Of a DNA stretch of 64,000 bases, positions 20,062-27,834 are shown piece by piece. Positions within the stretch are counted from its first letter, which is position 1, and each line of letters begins with the position of its first letter. The translations under genes and the position numbers were made by a program. The stretch covers positions 1 to 64,000 of the forward strand of contig NZ_JAENIQ020000002.1 of assembly GCF_016595275.2 (NCBI RefSeq), in the 5' to 3' direction. Under the pieces are notes generated by a model that was not told the origin of the DNA, made no database searches, and saw only the letters and a list, made by a program, of their open reading frames with translations. Source of the DNA: Corynebacterium pygosceleis (lineage in GTDB: Bacteria > Actinomycetota > Actinomycetes > Mycobacteriales > Mycobacteriaceae).

Positions 20062-21878
20062 GCCGACAATCACACGGCCGGCAACCGGATGTCTCCGGCG
20101 CCACGGACGCACTGCACGTCGCCACGGGTGAACAGGTCCGCCGGGTCCTCGCCGACGAGCTCCGCCCGCACCGCGTCCGGTTCTCCACCTCGCTCATCCT
20201 GCTCATCCTCGGCTCCGCCCTGGGGCTCGTCGCGCCCCGGTTGATGGGGGGACTGGTTGATCTCGTCCGTGACGGGCGTCCACTGCTCGGGCACACCGGA
20301 ACCACGGCCGTCTGGTGGGCGGCCGCGGCCATGGCGGCGGCGGTCGGGGCGATGGCACTGATCACGGGTGTCGGCTACGTACTGATGGCCGGAACCGTGG
20401 AGAGGATCATCGCGTCACTGCGGGAACAGGTGGTGTCCGGGGGGATCGGTATGCCGGCGGAACGCATCGAGAAGGTCGGGGTCGGGGATCTCGTCTCCCG
20501 AACCACCGACGACGTCGCGGAGTTGACCCGGGCCGTCAACCAGTCGTTGGCGTCCCTCGCCATCGGGGGCCTCGCGGTACTGGTCACCGTGGTCGGCATG
20601 GCGTTCCTCGACTGGCGTTTTCTCGCGGTCGTCGTCCTCCTCGTCCCCGTCTACGCGACAGTCGTGCACCGGTACCGGGCGCAGGCCCCGGACGCGTACC
20701 TGTGCCAGCGCACGGAGATGGCGCAACGGGCGTCGGGGATCCTCACCAGTCTCCGGGGACTGCGCACCGTCCGTGCGTTCAACCTCCAGTCGTCCCGGAG
20801 AACCGGGATCGGGGACCACTCCTGGCGCACGGTGGAACTCGGGGTCTGGATAAGGATCCTGATCAACAGACTGTTCGGTGGGGTCAATCTCGCCGAGTAT
20901 CTCGGGATGGCGGGAGTCCTCGTCATCGGCTGGTTCCTGGTCGAACGGGACACCGTCACCGTCGGAGTGGTGACCACCGCGGCCCTCTACTTCCTGCGTC
21001 TGTTCCAGCCGATCGGGATGCTCGTCGTGCTCATCGACCCACTGGCCTCCGCTGCGGCGTCGCTCAGGAGAGTGGTCGGTGTCGTCGTCGAACCGGAGAC
21101 CCGGCCCCCCGGTGGCGGGTGCGGACCGGGGCCCCGGTACACGGGTCCACCGGAGTTGTGCATCGAACACCTCTCCTTCAGTTATCCGGGTGCCCGCAAG
21201 GTGCTCGACGACGTCACCGCCAGGGTCGCACCGGGATCGGTCACCGCTGTCGTCGGCGCCTCCGGGGCCGGTAAATCCACCCTCGGTGCGCTGATGGCCG
21301 GGTGCCGCCCGGTCGACACCGGGCGGATCCTCATCGGGGGCATCGACGCTGCATGTCTGTCCCCGGAGCAGCGTGCGCGGACCGTGTGTCTCGTCACCCA
21401 GGAGACGCACGTCTTCGCCGGGACGCTGCGGGACGACCTCCGGTTGGCCTGCCCGGGCGTCGATGACGCCGGGCTTCTCGACGCTCTCCACCGGGTCGGC
21501 GCACTCGACTGGGTCACCGCGCTCCCCGATGGCCTGGACACGGTCGTTGGGGAACGCGGGCAGGTGCTCGGGCCGGTCGAGGCCCAGCAGATCGCCCTGG
21601 CCCGCGTCCTCCTCGTCGATCCGCCCGTGGTCGTCCTCGATGAGGCGACCTCCGAAGCCGGAGCGGGAGGCGGAGCCGTACTGGAGGAGGCCGTGTGGAA
21701 GGTCGTGGAGGGCCGGACCGCCGTGGTGATCGCGCACCGACTGGATCAGGCGGCCCGGGCGGACGAGATCTGGTTGATGGACTCCGGGCGCATGGTGGAA
21801 CGGGGCGCCCACCCGGATCTCGTGGAGAAGGGCGGCGCGTACGCGGAACTCTGGGAGGCCTGGTCTCGTGGCCGGTGA
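20058..21878 (+). CDS. ABC exporter half-transporter, catalytic partner
   Basis: This 606-aa protein has a type-1 exporter membrane domain (about residues 35-330) and an ATPase domain. Walker A (GASGAGKST), Walker B with the catalytic Glu (VVVLDEATSE) and the H-loop (VVIAHRLD) are intact. The signature motif is degraded to LGPVEAQQ in place of LSGGQ. Together with the upstream protein it would form a heterodimer with one working ATP site, built from its own Walker motifs and the partner's LSGGQ. It ends 112 bp before the bioA operator. No substrate is evident. Confidence 0.92.
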   Translation: MSRQSHGRQPDVSGATDALHVATGEQVRRVLADELRPHRVRFSTSLILLILGSALGLVAPRLMGGLVDLVRDGRPLLGHTGTTAVWWAAAAMAAAVGAMALITGVGYVLMAGTVERIIASLREQVVSGGIGMPAERIEKVGVGDLVSRTTDDVAELTRAVNQSLASLAIGGLAVLVTVVGMAFLDWRFLAVVVLLVPVYATVVHRYRAQAPDAYLCQRTEMAQRASGILTSLRGLRTVRAFNLQSSRRTGIGDHSWRTVELGVWIRILINRLFGGVNLAEYLGMAGVLVIGWFLVERDTVTVGVVTTAALYFLRLFQPIGMLVVLIDPLASAAASLRRVVGVVVEPETRPPGGGCGPGPRYTGPPELCIEHLSFSYPGARKVLDDVTARVAPGSVTAVVGASGAGKSTLGALMAGCRPVDTGRILIGGIDAACLSPEQRARTVCLVTQETHVFAGTLRDDLRLACPGVDDAGLLDALHRVGALDWVTALPDGLDTVVGERGQVLGPVEAQQIALARVLLVDPPVVVLDEATSEAGAGGGAVLEEAVWKVVEGRTAVVIAHRLDQAARADEIWLMDSGRMVERGAHPDLVEKGGAYAELWEAWSRGR

Positions 21879-21990
21879 ACGCCGTGGCACCGGAGCACAC
21901 CGGTGAGCTGCGATGGCCGTCCAGGGGGTCGGTCGTCCCCACCTCCGGACGGGCGCACCGTACCGACGGGATAGAGTCTGTGGTGATCAG

Positions 21991-22003
21991 TGAACAATGT
22001 TCA
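21991..22003. promoter_or_regulatory. BioQ-like operator at bioA
   Basis: TGAAC-AAT-GTTCA is a perfect 13-bp palindrome between a -10-like TAGAGT (21972-21977) and the bioA ATG. It would sit just downstream of the transcription start, a typical repressor position. It matches the corynebacterial BioQ operator type and recurs in the POT transporter gene. Confidence 0.75.
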
Positions 22004-22022
22004 ATCCCGACGTGAGGAAGCG

Positions 22023-23303
22023 ATGACCCGCACCGTCACCTTCGACCAGCAGCACATCTGGCACCCCTACAGTCCCACCCCGGCACCGGTGGACCCGCTC
22101 CCCGTCGCCTCGACCGGGGGAGTGCACATCACACTGGAGGACGGGAGGACCCTGATCGACGGCATGAGCTCCTGGTGGGCCGCCTGCCACGGTCACGGAC
22201 ACCCCGCACTCGTCTCGGCCGCACACCGGCAGATCGACACCATGAGCCACGTCATGTTCGGTGGACTGACCCACCGACCGGCCGTCGACCTCGCCGAACG
22301 ACTGCTCCGGATCGCGGGTGAACCGCTGAACCGGGTGTTCTTCTGCGACTCCGGCTCCGTGTCCGTCGAGGTGGCGATCAAGATGGCGCTCCAGTATCAG
22401 CGCGGAAACGGGTGTCCCGAAAGAAAACGGCTGATCACCTGGCGTTCCGGTTACCACGGCGACACCTTCGGTCCGATGAGCGTCTGTGATCCGGAGGGCG
22501 GCATGCACGCCCTGTGGGCGGGGACCCTGACCGAACAGATCTTCGCCCCCGCTCCTCCCGTGAGAGGCTCATCCCCGCAGCGGCGCGCGGACTACCTCCG
22601 CCGGGTCGAGGAGTTGATCGACGGTACGGTCGCCGCGATGATCATCGAACCCGTCGTCCAGGGGGCGGGCGGGATGCGGTTCCACGATCACGAGCTCGTC
22701 GCCGGGGTCAGGGAACTGTGCGACCGTCACGGGATCCTGTTCATCGCCGATGAGATCGCCACCGGGTTCGGACGCACCGGGGATCTCCTGGCGACCCGGG
22801 CCGCCGGTGTCCACGCCGACATTCTCTGCCTGGGTAAGGCACTGACCGGTGGTTTCATGTCGCTGGCCGCTGTTCTGGCCACGGACAGGGTGGCCGAGGG
22901 GATCCAGGAACCGGAGGGTGGGGGTGCGCTCATGCACGGACCGACCTTCATGGCGAATCCGCTCGCCTGCGCCGTCGGATCCGCCGCTCTCGACCTCGTC
23001 GAGGAGGGGTACTGGCGGGAGACCGTGCCCAGGATCGAGAACGAACTGGCCGTGGGACTCGAGCCTCTCCGACGGATGCCCCACGTCGCGGATGTCCGGG
23101 TGCTCGGCGCGATCGGTGTCGTGGAGATGGACCGACCGGTGGACATGCGCGCCGCGACGGATGCCGCGGTGGACGCGGGAGTGTGGCTCAGACCGTTCGG
23201 CCGCCTGATCTACACCATGCCGCCGTTCACCGCCACGACACGGAATGTCGCCGACATCTGCGCCGCGATCACCGCCGCCGCGGGAGCCGGGGTGTCCGAA
23301 TGA
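22023..23303 (+). CDS. bioA: Adenosylmethionine-8-amino-7-oxononanoate aminotransferase
   Basis: This 426-aa PLP-dependent class III aminotransferase makes 7,8-diaminopelargonate from KAPA with SAM as amino donor. Landmarks are WHPY near residue 12, MSSWWAACHGH near residue 45, SGYHGD, the DEIATGFGRTG block and the PLP lysine in CLGKALTGG. The start at 22023 has a GAGGAAG site. The in-frame GTG at 21990 overlaps the operator and is rejected. The stop overlaps bioD (ATGA). No bioF, bioB or bioY is in the window. Corynebacteria typically cannot make KAPA. Confidence 0.95.
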   Translation: MTRTVTFDQQHIWHPYSPTPAPVDPLPVASTGGVHITLEDGRTLIDGMSSWWAACHGHGHPALVSAAHRQIDTMSHVMFGGLTHRPAVDLAERLLRIAGEPLNRVFFCDSGSVSVEVAIKMALQYQRGNGCPERKRLITWRSGYHGDTFGPMSVCDPEGGMHALWAGTLTEQIFAPAPPVRGSSPQRRADYLRRVEELIDGTVAAMIIEPVVQGAGGMRFHDHELVAGVRELCDRHGILFIADEIATGFGRTGDLLATRAAGVHADILCLGKALTGGFMSLAAVLATDRVAEGIQEPEGGGALMHGPTFMANPLACAVGSAALDLVEEGYWRETVPRIENELAVGLEPLRRMPHVADVRVLGAIGVVEMDRPVDMRAATDAAVDAGVWLRPFGRLIYTMPPFTATTRNVADICAAITAAAGAGVSE

Positions 23304-23974
23304 CCGTGCACGTCATCACCGGAACGAACACGGATGTCGGCAAAACCATCGCCACCGCAGCCCTCGCGGTGCGCTTGTGCACGGAGGGCCGTGCCGTCAC
23401 CGTCGTCAAACCCGCCCAGACCGGGGAACCGGAGGGGGCGGGGGATCTCGCCACCGTCCGTGGTTTCGCCGGTGCCGCCGTCGGGACCGTGGAGTTCGCC
23501 CGCTACCCCGAGCCCCTGGCCCCCAATCTCTCGGCACGCCGGGCCGGACTGCCCCAGCTCGACCTCGCCGCGACCGTCCGGAGAATCCGGGCCCTGGATG
23601 CACCCGGGCGGACCGTCCTCGTCGAAGGGGCCGGAGGTCTGCTGGTCCGTATCGCGGATGACTGGACCATCGCGGACCTCGCGGGGCAACTCGGGGCTCC
23701 GGTCACCGTGGTGACGTCACTCGGGTTGGGCTCACTCAACGCCGCGGAACTCACCGTGGAGGCCGCACGGCGCAGGGGCCTGACGGTCACGGGACTCATC
23801 GGGGGGTCCCTGTCCCGTGACCCCGATCTGGCGACGGGGCTGAACCTCGCGGAACTTCCCGAGGTCACCGGTGTGCCACTGCTCGGTTGTCTGCCCGAGG
23901 GGGCGGGCTCCCTCGACCGGGAGGAGTTCACCCGGGTGTCGGGAAACCTCGACACGAGGCCTTTTTCGAGGTGA
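23300..23974 (+). CDS. bioD: Dethiobiotin synthetase
   Basis: This 224-aa ATPase carboxylates 7,8-diaminopelargonate to dethiobiotin. The N-terminal P-loop GTNTDVGKT starts near residue 6, followed by KPAQTGEPEG, which includes the substrate lysine. VEGAGGLLV is in the expected place near residue 105. The ATG overlaps the bioA stop, so the two form an operon under the operator at 21991. A separate promoter for rluB (TAGAGT, 24000-24005) follows. Confidence 0.95.
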   Translation: MTVHVITGTNTDVGKTIATAALAVRLCTEGRAVTVVKPAQTGEPEGAGDLATVRGFAGAAVGTVEFARYPEPLAPNLSARRAGLPQLDLAATVRRIRALDAPGRTVLVEGAGGLLVRIADDWTIADLAGQLGAPVTVVTSLGLGSLNAAELTVEAARRRGLTVTGLIGGSLSRDPDLATGLNLAELPEVTGVPLLGCLPEGAGSLDREEFTRVSGNLDTRPFSR

Positions 23975-24045
23975 AATGGCGTTGAACCGTTCAGCGGGCT
24001 AGAGTTGGCCCGTTACACAACCACATAGAAAAGGACACGATCACC

Positions 24046-24924
24046 GTGAACCAACCCGCTCGCCGAGACGGCACACCGGAGAAGAAGAAGCGCGCCGCCG
24101 ACATCTACGTCTCCAGGGCCAAGCCCGCCCGCCACCAGCACGTCCAGTCCGACCAGGACCGCCGTGCCGCCACCGTCGGTGACGCCGCCGGTGAGGGCGT
24201 CCGCCTCCAGAAGGTCCTCGCGCAGGCCGGTGTAGCCTCCCGCCGGATGGCCGAGAAGCTGATCGACGCCGGCCGCGTCGAGGTCGACGGCAGGGTCGTC
24301 ACCACGCAGGGGATGCGCATCAACCCCAACACCGCCATCGTCCGAGTCGACGGTGCCCGGATCCGGGTCAACGAGGACATGGTCTACTTCGTGCTGAACA
24401 AGCCGCGCGGGGTGCAGTCCACGATGAGCGACGACATGGGTCGTCCCTGCGTCGGGGACATCGTCGGCGAGAAGCTCGACGCCGGTCAGCGTCTCTTCCA
24501 CGTCGGACGCCTCGACGCCGCGACCGAGGGGCTGCTCCTGCTGACCAACGACGGCGAACTCGCGAACCGTCTCATGCACCCCAAGTACGAGGTCTCCAAG
24601 ACCTACATGGCCACGCTCATCGGTGAGGCCGACCGCAAGCTCCTCAAGGAACTGAAGGAGGGCATCGAGCTGGACGACGGTGTGGCACGGGCCGACTACG
24701 TCCAGATCGTGGATGTCCACCAGGGTAAGTCCATCGTCCGCATCGACATCCACGAAGGCCGGAAGCACATCGTCCGCCGACTGTTCAAGACAGCCGGGTA
24801 CCCGGTGGAACGGCTCGTGCGCACCAAGATCCACACCGTCTCACTGGGGGAGCAGACACCGGGTGCGATCCGTGCACTCAACAGTGCGGAACTGGGCAGC
24901 CTCTACAAGGCGGTGGGAATGTGA
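24046..24924 (+). CDS. rluB: 23S rRNA pseudouridine synthase, RluB type
   Basis: This 292-aa enzyme has a basic, probably disordered N-terminus (about 45 residues), an S4 RNA-binding domain (GVRLQKVLAQAGVASRR) and a RsuA/RluB catalytic domain. The catalytic Asp is in GRLDAATEGLLLL near residue 156. The start is GTG 24046 after AAAAGGA. It overlaps cmk (GTGA) and is probably cotranscribed with cmk and der. This trio is a standard actinobacterial order. Confidence 0.93.
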   Translation: MNQPARRDGTPEKKKRAADIYVSRAKPARHQHVQSDQDRRAATVGDAAGEGVRLQKVLAQAGVASRRMAEKLIDAGRVEVDGRVVTTQGMRINPNTAIVRVDGARIRVNEDMVYFVLNKPRGVQSTMSDDMGRPCVGDIVGEKLDAGQRLFHVGRLDAATEGLLLLTNDGELANRLMHPKYEVSKTYMATLIGEADRKLLKELKEGIELDDGVARADYVQIVDVHQGKSIVRIDIHEGRKHIVRRLFKTAGYPVERLVRTKIHTVSLGEQTPGAIRALNSAELGSLYKAVGM

Positions 24925-25634
24925 CGGCCGAACTATCGAACATGCCCGACGGCGGGCTCATCGTCGCCGTCGACGGCCCGAGCGGAACAGGCAAGTCCAC
25001 GGCCTGTCGGGCCCTGGCCTCCCGTCTGGGGGCGCGTTACCTCGACACCGGTGCGATGTACCGTGTCGCGACGCTGCACGTCCTCCGGCAGGGCGTCGAC
25101 ACCGCTGACACGGACGCCGTCATCCGGGCCACCGCCGACCTTCCCCTGGAGGTCAGTGATGATCCCACGTCGACGGCCGTCCTGCTCGACGGGGAAGACG
25201 TCTCCGGGGTCATCCGGGAAGCGGAGGTCACCCGGAACGTGTCCGCCGTCTCCGCGATCCCCGAGGTCCGGGTCAATCTCGTCGAACTGCAGCGCGGTCT
25301 CGCGCACCGGGCGCACCGGTGCATCGTGGAGGGACGTGACATCGGTACGGCGGTCCTCGTCGACGCCCCCGTGAAGGCCTTCCTCACCGCCTCCCCGGAG
25401 GTCCGCGCGCGCCGCCGTTTCAGCCAGGACACCGCCGCCGGACGGGACGTCGACTACGACACCGTCCTCGCCGACGTGATCCGTCGGGACGAACTCGATT
25501 CCACCAGAGCGGCCTCGCCGCTCACCCCGGCCACGGACTCCGTGGTCGTAGACACCTCCGACATGACGCTGGAGCAGGTCATCGACCGGCTCGTCCAGCT
25601 CACCTCGGACAGCGCAGAAAGGACGCGCTCATGA
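24921..25634 (+). CDS. cmk: Cytidylate kinase
   Basis: This 237-aa enzyme phosphorylates CMP and dCMP. The P-loop GPSGTGKST is at about residues 17-25, followed by YLDTGAMYR and EGRDIGT, typical NMP-binding blocks. The GTG at 24921 overlaps the rluB stop, and the der ATG overlaps the cmk stop. Confidence 0.95.
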   Translation: MTAELSNMPDGGLIVAVDGPSGTGKSTACRALASRLGARYLDTGAMYRVATLHVLRQGVDTADTDAVIRATADLPLEVSDDPTSTAVLLDGEDVSGVIREAEVTRNVSAVSAIPEVRVNLVELQRGLAHRAHRCIVEGRDIGTAVLVDAPVKAFLTASPEVRARRRFSQDTAAGRDVDYDTVLADVIRRDELDSTRAASPLTPATDSVVVDTSDMTLEQVIDRLVQLTSDSAERTRS

Positions 25635-27265
25635 GCGACAGACAGCATTCCTCCAGAGATGACGAACAGGAGACGATGTTCGTCTACCACACACAGGGTG
25701 GTGAGATGGACGCCGTCGGCGTGTTCGCCGACGAGGACGTCGCCGCACCGCACGGCGGACACGCCGCGAAGGACTTCGATCCCGCAGAGTTCGGTGAACA
25801 CGACATCGACGACGACGGGGAGATCCTCGATCCCGAGTTCGATGAATCGGACTTCGCCGACGCCGATTTCGGCGAGGACTTCGACGACCGGGACTGGGAA
25901 CGCATGGAGGAGGCCTTCGGCGTCGAGCGTCCGGAACACGTCGAGGAGGCACTGTGCACCGTCGCCATCGTCGGTCGACCGAACGTCGGCAAGTCGACAC
26001 TGGTCAACCGGTTCATCGGGCGTCGGGAAGCGGTCGTCGAGGACTTCCCCGGTGTCACCCGCGACCGCATCAGCTACCTCGGCGACTGGAACGGTCGACG
26101 CTTCTGGGTCCAGGACACCGGCGGCTGGGATCCGGACGCCAAGGGCATCCACGGTGCGATCGCCCGTCAGGCTGACGTGGCCATGGCCACCGCCGACGTC
26201 ATCGTCCTCGTCGTCGACACCAAGGTCGGCGTCACCGAGACCGATGAGGTCATGGCCCGCAAACTCCAGCGCGCCGAGGTACCGGTCATCCTCGTGGCCA
26301 ACAAGTTCGACTCGGACTCCCAGTACGGGGACGTCGCCGAGTTCTGGTCGCTGGGTCTGGGTGACCCGTACCCCGTGTCCGCCCAGCACGGTCGCGGTGG
26401 TGCGGATGTGCTGGACAAGGTCGTCGAGTCCTTCCCCGATGAGCCGCGGCAGAAGTCCATCGTCGAGGGCCCGCGTCGGGTCGCTCTCGTCGGGCGCCCC
26501 AACGTGGGCAAGTCCTCGCTGCTCAACAAGATCACCGGTGAGGAACGCAGTGTCGTCGACAACGTCGCCGGCACCACCGTCGACCCCGTCGACTCCCTGG
26601 TTCAGCTGGACCAGAAGCTGTGGAAGTTCGTCGACACGGCGGGTCTGCGGCGCAAGGTGAAGAACGCGCAGGGGCATGAATTCTACGCCTCGCTGCGCAC
26701 GAAGAGCGCGATCGAGGCCGCCGAGGTCTGCATCTTCCTCATCGACGCCTCCGAGCCCATCTCCGAGCAGGATCAGCGGATCCTCGGGATGGTCATGGAC
26801 GCCGGCAAGGCCCTCGTCGTGGCCTACAACAAGTGGGACCTCATGGACGAGGACCGACGCCCGCTCCTCGAACGGGAGATCGACCTCCAGCTGGCCCACA
26901 TCCCGTGGGCGCGCCGCGTGAACATCTCAGCCAAGACGGGGCGCGCCCTGCAACGTCTCGAACCGGCGATGCTCGAGGCGCTGGAGTCCTGGGACACCCG
27001 CGTGTCCACGGGGCAGCTCAACACGTGGCTGCGCGCGGTCATCGCCCAGAATCCGCCGCCGATGCGCGGGGGCCGGCTTCCGCGTGTCCTGTTCGCCACC
27101 CAGGCGTCGACCCGCCCGCCGGTGATCGTGCTGTTCACCACCGGGTTCCTCGAGGCCGGATACCGGCGCTACCTGGAACGCAAGTTCAGGGAGTCCTTCG
27201 GTGGATTCGAGGGATCGCCGGTTCGCATCGCCATCCGGGTACGGGAGAAGCGGAAGCGCAAGTAG
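25631..27265 (+). CDS. der: Ribosome biogenesis GTPase Der (EngA)
   Basis: This 544-aa protein has two GTPase domains and a C-terminal KH-like domain. Domain 1 has [12 protein letters not shown] near residue 116, DTGGWD and NKFD. Domain 2 has [12 protein letters not shown] near residue 291, DTAGLRRK and NKWD. It acts in 50S subunit assembly. The first 105 residues or so are very rich in Asp/Glu with no known domain; typical Der proteins of 440-490 aa lack this extension. The ATG overlaps cmk, and a strong hairpin follows the stop. Confidence 0.95.
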   Translation: MSDRQHSSRDDEQETMFVYHTQGGEMDAVGVFADEDVAAPHGGHAAKDFDPAEFGEHDIDDDGEILDPEFDESDFADADFGEDFDDRDWERMEEAFGVERPEHVEEALCTVAIVGRPNVGKSTLVNRFIGRREAVVEDFPGVTRDRISYLGDWNGRRFWVQDTGGWDPDAKGIHGAIARQADVAMATADVIVLVVDTKVGVTETDEVMARKLQRAEVPVILVANKFDSDSQYGDVAEFWSLGLGDPYPVSAQHGRGGADVLDKVVESFPDEPRQKSIVEGPRRVALVGRPNVGKSSLLNKITGEERSVVDNVAGTTVDPVDSLVQLDQKLWKFVDTAGLRRKVKNAQGHEFYASLRTKSAIEAAEVCIFLIDASEPISEQDQRILGMVMDAGKALVVAYNKWDLMDEDRRPLLEREIDLQLAHIPWARRVNISAKTGRALQRLEPAMLEALESWDTRVSTGQLNTWLRAVIAQNPPPMRGGRLPRVLFATQASTRPPVIVLFTTGFLEAGYRRYLERKFRESFGGFEGSPVRIAIRVREKRKRK

Positions 27266-27273
27266 GCGTACAC

Positions 27274-27323
27274 CGTGGTCCGGGCAGCTGTCGGGGAGAA
27301 GTCCCACAGCTGCCCGGACCACG
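27274..27323 (+). terminator. Terminator hairpin after der
   Basis: A perfect 18-bp inverted repeat (27274-27291 with 27306-27323) encloses a 14-nt loop immediately after the der stop. There is no long T-run, but the stem is strong and closes the rluB-cmk-der unit. Confidence 0.75.
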
Positions 27324-27368
27324 TGTTTCCAATAAGTGTGTCCCTGCTTTTTGTTCGCCACACCCGCG

Positions 27369-27389
27369 TTTTCAATAAGGGATTGAAAA
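27369..27389. promoter_or_regulatory. Perfect palindrome TTTTCAAT-N5-ATTGAAAA (operator candidate)
   Basis: A perfect 8-5-8 palindrome lies in the 250-bp non-coding region before the histidine-rich gene. It is AT-rich against a GC-rich background, so unlikely by chance. Related half-sites follow at 27423 and 27466. It resembles a metalloregulator operator in composition, but its half-site orientation is opposite to the TGAAAAT...ATTTTCA form I recall for actinobacterial Zur. The regulator is therefore unassigned. Confidence 0.55.
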
Positions 27390-27422
27390 TAACGAGGTAG
27401 TGCGCTTGTAATCTCGGTACGT

Positions 27423-27446
27423 TTTCAACTAGGGTGATCGTTGAAA
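27423..27446. promoter_or_regulatory. Second inverted repeat TTTCAAC-N10-GTTGAAA
   Basis: Arms at 27423-27429 and 27440-27446 are exact inverted repeats of the same element as at 27369, but with a 10-nt spacer. A lone TTTTCAAT half-site follows at 27466-27473. Together they form a cluster of three related elements about 44-53 bp apart, upstream of the small gene at 27572. Confidence 0.5.
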
Positions 27447-27571
27447 CAGTCGGAAGCCCGTTTGTTTTCAATAGTCCCAGATAATGCTGGACGGTGCCGG
27501 ACAGTGTTCACCGGATTTCAACGGTGTGCACGGACACCCACCCGGGCTGAATTCAATCCCAAGGAGACATC

Positions 27572-27724
27572 ATGAGCCACACCATCCACGAGAGCCACGA
27601 CCACGAGCACGGCGACAACTGCGGTCACGAGGCCGTCAGGCACGACGATCACATCGACTACATCCACGACGGACACCGTCACCACCGTCATGAGGATCAC
27701 TGGGACGAGTGCGTCGCGGTCTAG
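27572..27724 (+). CDS. Histidine-rich small protein, probable zinc binder
   Basis: This 50-aa protein has 14 His, 2 Cys and about 12 acidic residues, with blocks such as HESHDHEHGDNCGHEAV, HDDHIDYIHDGHRHH and EDHWDEC. It begins at ATG 27572 with AAGGAGA 6 nt upstream. Short proteins with this His/Asp pattern occur in actinobacteria and are often mislabelled zinc transporter permeases. This one has no membrane segment. I infer cytosolic zinc (or nickel/cobalt) binding or buffering. It stands alone between strong hairpins with an operator-like array upstream, suggesting its own metal-responsive control. Confidence 0.8.
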   Translation: MSHTIHESHDHEHGDNCGHEAVRHDDHIDYIHDGHRHHRHEDHWDECVAV

Positions 27725-27736
27725 TATCCGCCGATG

Positions 27737-27784
27737 AAGGAAGAGGGCCCGGACAGCGTGACCGCTGTCCGGGCCCTCTTCCTT
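27737..27784. terminator. Strong bidirectional terminator
   Basis: A perfect 22-bp stem (27737-27758 with 27763-27784) with a 4-nt loop starts 13 bp after the stop of the histidine-rich gene. AAGG/CCTT ends and T-rich flanks let it serve both that gene and the convergent antiporter gene. Confidence 0.85.
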
Positions 27785-27834
27785 GCCGCCCGTGGCAATC
27801 CCGGGCGGCGACACCGGGGCGGGGGCAGCCCGGA

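Noticed and set aside
23983..23993. TGAACCGTTCA palindrome before rluB as a third BioQ site
   Set aside because: The arms match but the spacer is 1 nt instead of 3, which changes the geometry. It sits near the rluB promoter, with no link to biotin.
27369..27473. A canonical Zur box upstream of the histidine-rich gene
   Set aside because: The half-sites read TTTTCAAT...ATTGAAAA, opposite in order to the TGAAAAT...ATTTTCA form I recall. I therefore list them as unassigned operators.
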